From the NCBI RefSeq assembly GCF_007558725.1, contig NZ_VLPL01000002.1:248001-312000 (forward strand): a stretch of DNA of 64,000 bases. The letters run 5' to 3'. A program made the position numbers and the translations under genes. Numbering within the stretch: the stretch's first letter is position 1; each line of letters opens with the position of its first letter. The notes below the pieces were generated by a model that was not told the origin of the DNA, did no database searches, and saw only the letters and a list, made by a program, of their open reading frames with translations. Of the stretch, positions 54,334-62,924 are shown one piece after another. This stretch comes from Fluviicola chungangensis. Its GTDB lineage: Bacteria > Bacteroidota > Bacteroidia > Flavobacteriales_D > Crocinitomicaceae.

Positions 54334-54924
54334 TTAATTTATTTCAGAATTTTTAATCTTGGCCATCAATTCTGCAGTTGAGTTTTTCTCTTCTTTTCCA
54401 TATCTGAGATTTAGTTTCTCCAATTCTTTAATGGCATGTTCGATTTTCAGCATTTTATCACGTAAATGTTGCTCTTTGTAATGCCACTTGATAAATCCGA
54501 AAGCCATCAGAACGCAACCAATAATGGCAAAACCGATGTAACCGTTTTTTTTCAGGGATAAATTATCCAAAGCGACGCTAATCTTACTGATGTTTCCCGA
54601 TAATTTAATTTCCTCGTCCGGATCAAGTTTGCAGGATTCGATGAAACGTTCTATCTGAAGTAAATCCTGTTCCATTTGACGAATTCTTCCCGGTCGGAAA
54701 TGATTGCTTACCTTATCTGCTCGCAGACTGTCATTCGTTTGCCTGGATTTCTTGTACAGTGCCTGCTGCACATCTACTTTTACGTCTTCAATGCTCATCT
54801 TGGTTTTGGCAGATGCATCAAACGTAATCCCGAAATTGTAAACGGAAAACAACAGGATCGTCAACCCAAAGAGGGAAATGAATTTATATAAATTGTCGGT
54901 TGGGGGTGTAATAGAAGGAATCAT
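54334..54924 (-). CDS. membrane protein of unknown function
   Basis: 196 aa. Two membrane helices, about 14-30 (ISLFGLTILLFSVYNFG) and 126-142 (GYIGFAIIGCVLMAFGF), with a ~90-residue soluble stretch between and a charged, coiled-coil-like C-terminus (HLRDKMLKIEHAIKELEKL). No family is recognised. It is transcribed in the same direction as the SpoIIE phosphatase gene upstream, 152 nt away. Confidence 0.72.
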   Translation of the reverse strand: MIPSITPPTDNLYKFISLFGLTILLFSVYNFGITFDASAKTKMSIEDVKVDVQQALYKKSRQTNDSLRADKVSNHFRPGRIRQMEQDLLQIERFIESCKLDPDEEIKLSGNISKISVALDNLSLKKNGYIGFAIIGCVLMAFGFIKWHYKEQHLRDKMLKIEHAIKELEKLNLRYGKEEKNSTAELMAKIKNSEIN

Positions 54925-55076
54925 CGTTTGGTTTTCATTGCAGTCCGGTAAAACTAAATGCTTCCCTGCCGAATATCAACCGTATTTACCACATATTTTC
55001 TCATGTGGTTTTCCGCACTTCATTGCTGTTTCTTTTCTATCTGTTCCAGCAGTTCCTCCGCGTTTACCTTGTTTTT

Positions 55077-56864
55077 CTAACCAATCTGAATTCCCAATAC
55101 CGTAATATCGTCTACCTGCTCTAAACCTGCACCGTATGCAGACTTCCATTCCTCAATCGTTGTATCCAGAATCTCGCCTTGTTCGCTCATCGGTTTGTGG
55201 GCATTCTCAGCAAGCAGGTTCTTGAAGTTGCGGCTCATGAATTTCTTGCCTCTTTCGCCGCCAAACTGGTCGGAATAACCGTCTGTGAACAAGTAGAAAA
55301 TATCTCCCTTGTTTGCAACCAGTTCATGGTTGGTGAATTCTTTCATGTCCGGGTAGATGGCAATCGGACGTTTATCCGGCTTCAACTCTTCCAGTTTCTT
55401 GCTCTTCGAAGAAACAATGTAGAGTGGATTATTTGCTCCGGACCAATGACATTTATAAGTCTTGTTATTGATCAGTAGCAGGGAAATGTCCATTCCGTCC
55501 ATTTGTTCACCCTGAATTCCTTTTTGCTGCAAGGAATGGATTACTTTGTCCCTCAATTCATTCAAAATAATATCTGCACGAGTGATTTCCTGCTGTTTTA
55601 CAATCTCATTCAGCAAACTGATGCACAACATGCTCACAAAAGCTCCGGGAACACCATGGCCGGTGCAATCGGCTACGGCAACAAGTGTCCAGTCGCCTCT
55701 TCGGTCTACGAAAAAGAAATCCCCGCTGACAATGTCTTTCGGTTTATACATCACAAAGAAATCTCCGGGAATTGTTCCGCGAATCGTTTGTTCATTCGGC
55801 AGGACGGCATTTTGTATCCGTAAAGCATAGCGAATACTGTCTGTCAGTTCGAACAGGATCTTTTCGATTTGGTTCTTTTGGGCACTCACAATACCGTGCT
55901 GCTCCGAAAGTTCCTGAATGGATTTTTTGCGGTGTACGGAACTGCGGTATAGAATATAGGCAATTCCAAGGATCAGGATCAGGACAACCAATGCCATAAT
56001 GAGGATAATCCGCTGCATCCCCAATTTTTGCAATTGTTCGTTGATCTGTCCTTTTTGAGCTTCGATGCTTCGTTTTTGTTCGAACAAGATGTCTTCCTGA
56101 TCCGAAATGGCTTGCGACTGGTCTTCGAGTTTTTCGGCCTGCTCTTCCAAAATTGTTCCTTGCTGATCCAGCATTTTCACCTTTTCTTTCAGAGACATTT
56201 TCTGGTAATTGATCTTTGCCTTTTGGTCTTTAATGGTTTCTTCTTTGGCAGCTACTTTTTCCCGTTCTTTCTCCAGTTTTTCGGTCGACTCACTGAGTAA
56301 TTCTTCCCACTGTACCGTTCCTTCCATGTATTGTTCAAACTGGTTTGTCAGCTTCAATCCGGCTTTTTCCATGTTTTCCTGGTTCACGGTAAAGTCATCT
56401 TTTTTCAGTCTGCCGTTGAAGTTCACCATCGCATAATCGTCGTCTTTGCAGCCATTGGTGACCAAAAGAGTATTATTTCCTGCAATGGCATGGGAGATCT
56501 TTTCGATCTTTTTGTTGAATTTTTTATCTACACACAAAACCTGTGTCGGACTGATGGTCTCTGGGTTCTTAAAGTGGACAACACTGACTTTCTTTCCCTT
56601 GAATGAAATTCCTTCGTATTTCTTTCTCAAAACACTGTAAAAGGAAGTATCACTATCGAGTACACCGATCTGGAATACCTGGAATGCCGATTGATTTTCC
56701 CAGGAAGTATTCAGCATGATGGGATAAATACTGGTAGCAACCGATTCGTCGGATCGTGAAAATTGCGCAGAAGCATTCGATACGAAGGCAGAGCTGAGAA
56801 ATAAAAACACAAAAAGACGCTTCAATCGGTCAGCGAATGAGCCGGTAATGGATATAAAGTTCAT
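55077..56864 (-). CDS. YfiR-like sensor / coiled-coil / SpoIIE-type PP2C serine phosphatase
   Basis: 595 aa from the ATG at 56864 (a TTG 12 nt upstream is less likely). Signal peptide (to ...VSNASAQ), a YfiR/DUF4154-like periplasmic domain (about 45-170), a long coiled coil rich in Glu, Lys and Gln (about 180-280), a membrane helix (about 284-306), and a C-terminal SpoIIE/PP2C phosphatase with metal-binding Asp in VSGDFFFVDRRGD and VADCTGHGVPGAFVSML. This layout couples a periplasmic signal to dephosphorylation in the cytoplasm, typically of an anti-sigma antagonist; the target is not in the window. Confidence 0.88.
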   Translation of the reverse strand: MNFISITGSFADRLKRLFVFLFLSSAFVSNASAQFSRSDESVATSIYPIMLNTSWENQSAFQVFQIGVLDSDTSFYSVLRKKYEGISFKGKKVSVVHFKNPETISPTQVLCVDKKFNKKIEKISHAIAGNNTLLVTNGCKDDDYAMVNFNGRLKKDDFTVNQENMEKAGLKLTNQFEQYMEGTVQWEELLSESTEKLEKEREKVAAKEETIKDQKAKINYQKMSLKEKVKMLDQQGTILEEQAEKLEDQSQAISDQEDILFEQKRSIEAQKGQINEQLQKLGMQRIILIMALVVLILILGIAYILYRSSVHRKKSIQELSEQHGIVSAQKNQIEKILFELTDSIRYALRIQNAVLPNEQTIRGTIPGDFFVMYKPKDIVSGDFFFVDRRGDWTLVAVADCTGHGVPGAFVSMLCISLLNEIVKQQEITRADIILNELRDKVIHSLQQKGIQGEQMDGMDISLLLINNKTYKCHWSGANNPLYIVSSKSKKLEELKPDKRPIAIYPDMKEFTNHELVANKGDIFYLFTDGYSDQFGGERGKKFMSRNFKNLLAENAHKPMSEQGEILDTTIEEWKSAYGAGLEQVDDITVLGIQIG

Positions 56865-56918
56865 GTCCACGATCAAAATAATTTGTTCGAAACGGTTTGT
56901 TTAAGAGTTTAATTGCGA

Positions 56919-56926
56919 CAAAGGTA
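56919..56926 (-). promoter_or_regulatory. putative -7 box for SpoIIE-type phosphatase gene
   Basis: Reads TACCTTTG on the minus strand, 54 nt before the ATG at 56864. Confidence 0.5.
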
Positions 56927-57250
56927 TGAAAAACAAAAGTTATGATCGGGAGGTGCTATGATAAGAAAGGGTTAAATCAACCAGGCAGTTTTGAAAAGGA
57001 AAGCGATCAGATTAGCAGGAATAGGGGCTTGAGGACTAAGTGGTTTGGATTGGAGTATTTGAAAATGTGTCTTTAGTAAAGCTCAATGAGCAGATGAGCG
57101 TTAAAATTCACAACTTCGTTCCATATGACCAAAAAAATAAAGTTTAAACGTGTTGAATTTCAAAAGATAAATTCTTACTCCGCATGCTTTAGTTTGTCAC
57201 CGGTTGATTATTTTTACCCACTTATCATGGATTAATAAACCAATTTTAAA
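56927..57250. other. AT-rich divergent intergenic region
   Basis: About 320 nt between the phosphatase gene and the beta-lactamase-family gene. No convincing ORF, repeat or terminator was seen; no full TAnnTTTG box was found for the gene at 57251. Confidence 0.5.
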
Positions 57251-58612
57251 ATGAGACATAAACTCCTTGCAGGCTTAATTCTTTTATCGACTCAGACATT
57301 TGCTCAGCTCAGTTCTCAAAAAATACGTTTACTGGATTCACTTTTCAGTCAATTGGAGGTCAATAAAATGTCGATGGGAAGTATCAGTATTTTCAAAGAC
57401 GGTGAAGAAGTATATGCAAAATGTTACGGTATCTCAAATAAGAAAAATGGGGCTGATATACCTGCTTCCAAGGAAAAAACATATTACCGGATTGGATCGA
57501 TCAGCAAGGTATTTACGGCATTTCTGATTATGAAATCCGTGGAATCAGGTAAACTTTCTCTCAAGCAGCCTGTTTTGGAGTTTTTCCCTGATTTAAACGG
57601 AGCTTCCACATTGACCGTTGAGCAATTACTGTTGCATAAAAGTAAACTTCCGATATTTCACCGGATTGATGACTTGGAAGAATTGAGAAAAGCGAAAACG
57701 GAAAGTGAGCTGATCGGAATGGTGAATAAAAGAACACCAAATCCGGATACGCTGAAAACGACCTATAATAATTTGAATTATATCCTTTTAGGACTGATCG
57801 TTGAAAAGGTAAACGGAGCAGGTTATAACGAAGTATTGAAAAACAGTTTGAGTTCACTGGAACGAAAGGAAGTGTACGGGACCTTTAAATTATTGGATTA
57901 CCAAAAGAATGAAGCAAATTCGTTCCATATCTCAAATGAGAATTGGGTGGAGGATTATGAGATCCGTGAATGCCCGATTGCTGATGGTTCCGGGTTTTTG
58001 TTATCCAACGCACAGACACTGAACACATTTATGTACGCTTTGTTCAATGGAAAATTGATCTCTGAAGAAAGCCTGAAACAAATGCTTCCGTCCGGTTCTA
58101 TGTTCGGCTTCGGAATAATGAAAGCGAATTTCGATGAGCACAAGGGATTCGGGCATACGGGACGGATTGAAGGTTTTACTTCCGCAGCAACTTATTTTAC
58201 GGAAGATAAGATCAATGTTACCTTGCTTCAGAACGGAACTGTTTATCCGATGAACGACATTTTGATCCTCGTAGGAGATATTCTATTCGACAAACCAGTT
58301 GAAATTCCGAATTTCAAAAAGGTGACATTAAATGCTGCGGAAACGGCGATTTTTCTTGGTACTTATGAAAACGCAAATGAAGGGTACAAAGTCATAGCGG
58401 ACCTTTCGAAAGGAGAATTACGGATCCGGGTGGCCAAAGGGAACGGTTTGATGAACAAAATGATCCTGGAAACATATCCTTTAAGTCAAAGCCGGATTTT
58501 CAATCCTTCCCAGGGAATTATATTTGATTTCCTCAATCCGGATAACGGAATGTATACCGAATGCGAAATGCGCGTAAATGGCTCCAAATTACCTTTGAAG
58601 AGAATTCCTTAA
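57251..58612 (+). CDS. beta-lactamase/penicillin-binding-like serine hydrolase
   Basis: 453 aa. Signal peptide MRHKLLAGLILLSTQTFAQ. Class C-type active-site motif S83-I-S-K86 in YRIGSISKVFTAF, the Tyr-x-Asn motif in TYNNLNYILLG, and a GHTGRIEGF box in the KTG position. The catalytic domain (about 25-350) is followed by a C-terminal lipocalin-like beta domain (about 365-453). Such enzymes are esterases, D-amino-acid peptidases or transpeptidase relatives rather than true resistance enzymes. Decayed RHS sequence begins right after the stop codon. Confidence 0.9.
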   Translation: MRHKLLAGLILLSTQTFAQLSSQKIRLLDSLFSQLEVNKMSMGSISIFKDGEEVYAKCYGISNKKNGADIPASKEKTYYRIGSISKVFTAFLIMKSVESGKLSLKQPVLEFFPDLNGASTLTVEQLLLHKSKLPIFHRIDDLEELRKAKTESELIGMVNKRTPNPDTLKTTYNNLNYILLGLIVEKVNGAGYNEVLKNSLSSLERKEVYGTFKLLDYQKNEANSFHISNENWVEDYEIRECPIADGSGFLLSNAQTLNTFMYALFNGKLISEESLKQMLPSGSMFGFGIMKANFDEHKGFGHTGRIEGFTSAATYFTEDKINVTLLQNGTVYPMNDILILVGDILFDKPVEIPNFKKVTLNAAETAIFLGTYENANEGYKVIADLSKGELRIRVAKGNGLMNKMILETYPLSQSRIFNPSQGIIFDFLNPDNGMYTECEMRVNGSKLPLKRIP

Positions 58613-58615
58613 TGA

Positions 58616-59009
58616 AGTGTTACGGATTTAAAGAAATGGTCTTGGTTTCCCTCTGATCAGTCATCGGATAATTACCGTTACGATGCGATTGGTCAGTTGA
58701 TCAGGGATATTGGGTCTGATTTGGGGACGTCTGTCTCCCCTGAGAAATCTTATGGACATTCCAATAAAGTGAGTTTTGTACAGAATACCAGTAATGGGGA
58801 TCTGATCGACTTTGAATAATGTCGCTCCGGAAGATTTTGATGACGATGTGGTTAATGAAGCAAAAAAACAAGGTGTCACCATTACAATAAAAGGGGCTAA
58901 ACAAGGAAGGAAACTGAGGAAACAGGGGAATAAGAAATTAAACACTTTGTATGAAAAGTTATTTATTGAGCATACTGCTTTTTTCGAATTTGGCATTCGC
59001 GCAAAATGA
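58616..59009 (+). pseudogene. decayed RHS-repeat toxin C-terminal fragment
   Basis: An open frame without a start begins just after the hydrolase stop and contains DNYRYDAIGQLIRDI, a clear YD/RHS repeat. It stops at TAA 58817-58819. The frame one nucleotide over continues at once (58812-59009: NNVAPEDFDDDVVNEAKKQ, then a Lys/Arg-rich TIKGAKQGRKLRKQGN segment). The simplest reading is the 3' end of an RHS gene that lost its 5' part and suffered a frameshift. The Lys/Arg-rich tail may be what remains of the toxin tip. It overlaps the next gene by 59 nt. Confidence 0.6.
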
Positions 59010-59499
59010 TTCCATCCTTTATGAGAATACCGGCTTTTTAAATGATGGTAAAATTGGCGAATCAAAACGGGACTTAAAAACCAGGGGTTTGGCTCCGGAA
59101 AAATTTGTTTATACCAAAGTCAAATACCGATTATTTAAAAGTAAAACAGGCGAAAGAATAGAAAAGAAGTACATTACCAAAAAAGGAATGACTAAACACT
59201 GTTGGAAAACCAAAAAAGAAGGAGTCTATTTTTATTTTCAAAAGGGACTGGTATCAGCCGTATTGATAAACTCAACAAAGTATAAAACAGACAAAGGAAT
59301 AAGAGTGGGAGACAATATTGAAGAAATGTTTGCTGTGTATGGTAAAACGGTTGAAATACACAATACGGCTTATTACTATTCTCACGGGATTATGTTTTGT
59401 TTGAATTCAAGTAAAAACATTGAAAAAATAATTTTGACGAAGACAAACCAACCCTGGCACAGAAGCACTATTATCATTGATAACATTAGTTATTTCTAA
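58951..59499 (+). CDS. secreted protein, putative orphan immunity or RHS-associated protein
   Basis: 182 aa. Signal peptide MKSYLLSILLFSNLAFAQ; the mature part is basic and strand-rich (Lys-rich phrases such as TKVKYRLFKSKTGER), with no recognised domain. Its ATG lies inside the decayed RHS tail (59-nt overlap), the usual place of an immunity gene behind an RHS toxin, which is why an immunity role is suggested. A signal peptide would suit protection against a periplasmic toxin. The function is a guess; base composition is more A-rich than its neighbours, in line with acquired DNA. Confidence 0.6.
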   Translation: MKSYLLSILLFSNLAFAQNDSILYENTGFLNDGKIGESKRDLKTRGLAPEKFVYTKVKYRLFKSKTGERIEKKYITKKGMTKHCWKTKKEGVYFYFQKGLVSAVLINSTKYKTDKGIRVGDNIEEMFAVYGKTVEIHNTAYYYSHGIMFCLNSSKNIEKIILTKTNQPWHRSTIIIDNISYF

Positions 59500-59502
59500 T
59501 CC

Positions 59503-59586
59503 ATGAAACAGCAGATTTATTTGTTTCTCTTAACTATAGTGATTACTTCAGTTATAAATGCTCAGAATATCAAAGTTATATGCTGA
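59503..59586 (+). pseudogene. truncated secreted-protein gene (signal peptide only)
   Basis: 27 codons starting 3 nt after the preceding stop: MKQQIYLFLLTIVITSVINA is a complete signal peptide, followed by seven residues and TGA. No continuation is seen in other frames, so this looks like the 5' stump of a deleted gene. Confidence 0.5.
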
Positions 59587-59622
59587 CTCGTGCCAATAGA
59601 AATTAAAAATCAAAAAACCATT

Positions 59623-59674
59623 GCGAAGGATGGCCTGTTCCAACTTTTCGGAATCCGCATCCTTCGCTTTTCTT
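59623..59674 (+). terminator. inverted repeat with T-rich tail (possible terminator)
   Basis: Perfect 10-bp arms GCGAAGGATG (59623-59632) and CATCCTTCGC (59658-59667), 25-nt loop, then TTTTCTT. It lies in the 254-nt gap before the lipoprotein gene; the rest of the gap holds no supported gene. Confidence 0.5.
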
Positions 59675-59840
59675 AAACCACCTTCCCAATTAACCCTACC
59701 TTTAAACCATGAAAATCGGGCTTTCCTGGTTCGTAACCCTCGGTTACGCCTTGTAAAGGCATCTTTCTCGTTTCTTGTCACTCCCGATTTATTTTTTCAT
59801 TTTTGGAAAACTAAATTGGACATCATTTTCGATCAAATCA

Positions 59841-61133
59841 ATGAAAAAGCTACTTTATCTGTCATTACTGCTTCTTTTTGCAGCCTGTTCTTCTGAAAAA
59901 ACAGACGAGGAATTGTTGGAACAGGACCGCGTGACTTTAAATGAGAACCTCATTTCAGGAAAAGTGGTTCCCTACAAATATGTGAAACTCATGTTCCGCG
60001 GATACGCTTCAGATGACACCACTTCTGTCGAATTCAAGGCGTTTAAGCACGATTCCGATCAATTGGTCCGAAAGATGATGAAACTGAACCGGACGGATGA
60101 ACTGTCGGTAAAGGACTATTGGGCAATGTACCAGCTTTATGATAAAATGGATGAGTTCGTAAAGCAAACGGATGAAGATGCATTTCCGGTGATCGCGGAC
60201 GCATTCAGAAGATACTGGGACGGAACAAAAAGCGCGCATTATTTCAAAGGAAAAGCAAAAGCCGAACAGGAGGCACGCGAACATGCTTTCCTCACCGTGT
60301 TGGCAATGGCCAGCCAAAGTTTGGGAACTGAAATTGCACTGTACGAATGTGCTGAAACCGATATTGAATTGCTTCCGGATTCGGAACTGAAAGGCAACCT
60401 GCGTTTCCTGAGAGGGTTCGTATTCATGCAGAAAGGATTGTATTATTTGTCTGAAAACGAATACAGCGAGAACCTGGAGTGGCTCAAAAAGAACAAAGAC
60501 CGCGACTTGACTTATACCATGAACGCGATGCAGCTCGGAAAGTTTGATCAAAAACAATCGGTTATGGCCTATCGTGCAATGAATCATTTGTACCGGGGCG
60601 TGGATCGCCTGATGATGGAACGGGAAATTGATTACGAACGCGCTTTGGAGGATTTCGATCAGGTACTCAAGGATTGCCGCAGATTGGAGATCGATAACGA
60701 AGCAGTTTGGGCAATTGAAGTCTATGTAACCCTGGAAAAAGGGAATACCGATAAAGCAATTGCTTCCCTGGAAAAATTGAAGAAAAGCAAGTTGCTGACA
60801 AGTGACGACAAGGAATTGATCGATGAATCCATCGGGTATTTGGAAAAGGACGATTCGGAAACGGTTTTGAAAGAGGTATACGATAAAGTCTTCATGTTGA
60901 AGATTGCGAGTGCCTTTACTTTCAGCCGGTTAAAAGATCTGAATACGAACAGATTACTGAAAAAAAGTAAGGTTCCGAACGCATCCAAAATAGCGAAGAA
61001 GACCAAGGTATTGGAGGACTCAGTTGAGCAGATTAACAACTTCAGCAATGGAGAAACGCTGAAAGACGCGACCAAAAAAGTTGGCGAAGAAGGAGAGAAT
61101 TTATTGGAAGAAGTAAAAGGAATATTTAATTAA
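59841..61133 (+). CDS. lipoprotein of unknown function, helical repeat-like
   Basis: 430 aa from ATG at 59841; the longer in-frame start at 59775 has no signal logic. Lipoprotein signal MKKLLYLSLLLLFAACSSE with Cys16. The mature part is all-helical (pairs such as ALEDFDQVLKDCRRLE and AIASLEKLKKSKLLT resemble TPR units, about 240-340), with a Lys-rich C-terminal helix. It is probably a scaffold on the periplasmic face of a membrane. The VOC-family gene starts 4 nt after its stop, so the two are co-transcribed. Confidence 0.82.
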   Translation: MKKLLYLSLLLLFAACSSEKTDEELLEQDRVTLNENLISGKVVPYKYVKLMFRGYASDDTTSVEFKAFKHDSDQLVRKMMKLNRTDELSVKDYWAMYQLYDKMDEFVKQTDEDAFPVIADAFRRYWDGTKSAHYFKGKAKAEQEAREHAFLTVLAMASQSLGTEIALYECAETDIELLPDSELKGNLRFLRGFVFMQKGLYYLSENEYSENLEWLKKNKDRDLTYTMNAMQLGKFDQKQSVMAYRAMNHLYRGVDRLMMEREIDYERALEDFDQVLKDCRRLEIDNEAVWAIEVYVTLEKGNTDKAIASLEKLKKSKLLTSDDKELIDESIGYLEKDDSETVLKEVYDKVFMLKIASAFTFSRLKDLNTNRLLKKSKVPNASKIAKKTKVLEDSVEQINNFSNGETLKDATKKVGEEGENLLEEVKGIFN

Positions 61134-61137
61134 AAGA

Positions 61138-61503
61138 ATGAATATGAGCGAAAAAGAACCTAAAGTAACAGGAATAGGAGGTGTTTTCTTTTATACGGAT
61201 AACCTGGATGATACAAAGAAATGGTATACAGAAAACTTAGGAATTCAGTTCAACGACTGGGGGTCTGCAAGCCTGGAATCATTGCAATGGAAACCGTTCA
61301 AAAAAGAAAGCGGTCACTTTGATCCGTCGAAAAAAGAATTCATGGTGAACTACAAGGTGCAGAACCTGGAAGGGCTTTTGGAAAAGTTCAAGGCAAATGG
61401 CGTAACGATCTTAGACGATGTTGCGGTTTATGACTTTGGAAAATTCGTCCACATCCTGGATGCGGAAGGAAACAAAATTGAATTGTGGGAACCGGCAGAG
61501 TAA
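61138..61503 (+). CDS. VOC (glyoxalase/bleomycin resistance) family protein
   Basis: 121 aa, a single-chain VOC fold of two beta-alpha-beta-beta-beta modules: GGVFFYTDNLDDTKKWYTENLG at the start and GKFVHILDAEGNKIELWEPAE at the end, where Glu in NKIELWEP is the usual metal ligand. Substrate unknown; relatives include glyoxalase-like and antibiotic-binding proteins. It is probably translated with the upstream lipoprotein (4-nt gap). ATG at 61138; a second ATG lies two codons on. Confidence 0.9.
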   Translation: MNMSEKEPKVTGIGGVFFYTDNLDDTKKWYTENLGIQFNDWGSASLESLQWKPFKKESGHFDPSKKEFMVNYKVQNLEGLLEKFKANGVTILDDVAVYDFGKFVHILDAEGNKIELWEPAE

Positions 61504-61877
61504 TGCGTTCTCCTTTTTTAACAGGAAAATTCGGCTCTAACAGAGATGCCTTGAAATGACGCGCTGGTTCCGGATTATCGGGACCGGTAATCAAAACATA
61601 TTGGAGAAAACACCGTCGTCAGCCAATGTGACACTTTCCACCTAAAACCAATGCCCTTCTTCGAACAAAAAGTTCAAAATTAAACACTTTATATGCAGAA
61701 CTACTCTAAAAAAACGAAAGTGTGAGGGATATGATCTATTAAATTAGTTTTTAAAGTTAAAATTAGGATACATCTATAAAAATGTGCGTACTTTTGTGGC
61801 TTAAAAGCCGGAAAATAATGATTAGAAGGGTAGCATATTATTCCTTTCATGTATCTGAGTTAGTTTATCTTATACAG
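61504..61877. other. 374-nt intergenic region before squalene synthase gene
   Basis: Contains a weak GGTTCC/GGGACC hairpin near 61565, an 11-codon stretch ending KLNTLYAELL-stop (about 61677-61709) that repeats the tail of the decayed RHS fragment, and a promoter-like box at 61789-61796. No complete gene is seen. Confidence 0.5.
61789..61796 (+). promoter_or_regulatory. putative -7 box for squalene synthase/epoxidase operon
   Basis: TACTTTTG matches TAnnTTTG, 81 nt before the ATG at 61878, giving a leader of about 75 nt. Confidence 0.5.
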
Positions 61878-62924
61878 ATGAAGAAAGAATTTAAACAATT
61901 CAAACCTTCGGAGTATCGCTTGAAAGATTTATCTCAATCCACAGACGACTTAAGTTATTGCTATGAGGCGCTTAAGAAAGTTTCGCGTTCTTTTGCGGTT
62001 GTAATTCAGCAATTGCCGGAAGAACTGAAAAATCCGGTTTGTTTGTTTTACCTTATTTTAAGAGGACTTGATACCATTGAAGATGATATGAACATCGACA
62101 ACGCTGTCAAGAAGGAAATGCTCCTTAGCTTTGCTGACCGCATAAATGAAGAAGAATTTAATCTTGAAAATGTCGGAGATACCCAGGATTACCGGGATCT
62201 GATGCTTCATTTCGATAAAGTCATCCGCGAATACCAAAAACTTGGACCGCAATACAAAGATGTGATTACCGAGATCACCCGCGAAATGGCAATCGGGATG
62301 AACAAGTATGCGCATGAAACCGTTGAAAGTTACGAAGATTGGGACGATTACTGTTATTACGTTGCCGGATTGGTGGGAATCGGTTTGAGCAGGTTGTTTT
62401 TGGCCTCTGAATTAGAGACCAGCGTGAAGCTCTCCGATAAAAATCTCAGTAACGAAATGGGATTGTTTCTTCAAAAGACAAATATCATTCGTGATTTTGC
62501 AGAGGATCTGGAACAGGGACGTATTTTCTGGCCGGAGGAATCCTGGAAAAATAAAGCAAGAACATTAGAAGAATTGCAGGCAGATGAAAAAAGCGGGCTT
62601 GCCGCATTGAATGAGGTTGTACTCAATGCATTCGAACATGTGCCTGCCTGTCTTGAATTCCTGGAGTGCTTAACCAATCAGCAAGTTTTTCGTTTTTGTG
62701 CCATCCCGCAACTGATGGCTGTTGCAACATTGAAAGAACTGTATAATAATCCGCTGGTCCTGCATCAGAATGTGAAGATCAGAAAAGGAAAAACGGCTAA
62801 ATACTTTATTGCCATCCAGGATTATAACAGTACAAAGAAAGAATTTATCTCTGTTTTGGAGAGTTTAGAGAAAATAGATCGTACAGGTAAAATCAAGTCA
62901 ATATTAGCCAAAATTAAGAAATGA
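61878..62924 (+). CDS. squalene synthase, eukaryote-like
   Basis: 348 aa from ATG at 61878; the in-frame upstream ATG at 61782 lies before the predicted promoter and is rejected. It joins two farnesyl diphosphates to presqualene diphosphate and reduces this to squalene. Both Asp-rich Mg2+ motifs are present: D65-TIED-D70 and D206-FAED-D210. Long blocks match, from memory, animal and fungal squalene synthases: VSRSFAVVIQQLPEE, HYVAGLVGIGLSRLF-like (YYVAGLVGIGLSRLF), GLFLQKTNIIRDF, GRIFWPEE, FCAIPQLMAVATL and VKIRKGKTAK. These differ from HpnC/HpnD/CrtB of most bacteria. The C-terminal membrane anchor of eukaryotic forms is missing. Its TGA overlaps the next ATG (ATGA). Confidence 0.93.
   Translation: MKKEFKQFKPSEYRLKDLSQSTDDLSYCYEALKKVSRSFAVVIQQLPEELKNPVCLFYLILRGLDTIEDDMNIDNAVKKEMLLSFADRINEEEFNLENVGDTQDYRDLMLHFDKVIREYQKLGPQYKDVITEITREMAIGMNKYAHETVESYEDWDDYCYYVAGLVGIGLSRLFLASELETSVKLSDKNLSNEMGLFLQKTNIIRDFAEDLEQGRIFWPEESWKNKARTLEELQADEKSGLAALNEVVLNAFEHVPACLEFLECLTNQQVFRFCAIPQLMAVATLKELYNNPLVLHQNVKIRKGKTAKYFIAIQDYNSTKKEFISVLESLEKIDRTGKIKSILAKIKK

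Noticed and set aside
57251-58612. Beta-lactamase resistance gene
   Set aside because: Has the SxxK fold motifs but the long C-terminal beta domain and divergent sequence fit the broad serine hydrolase family; no basis for calling resistance.
59548-59781. 77-residue minus-strand ORF over the gap before the lipoprotein gene
   Set aside because: Very rich in Arg, Lys and Phe, spans an inverted repeat with a T-rich tail, and has no recognisable domain; more likely chance coding in a repeat-bearing gap.
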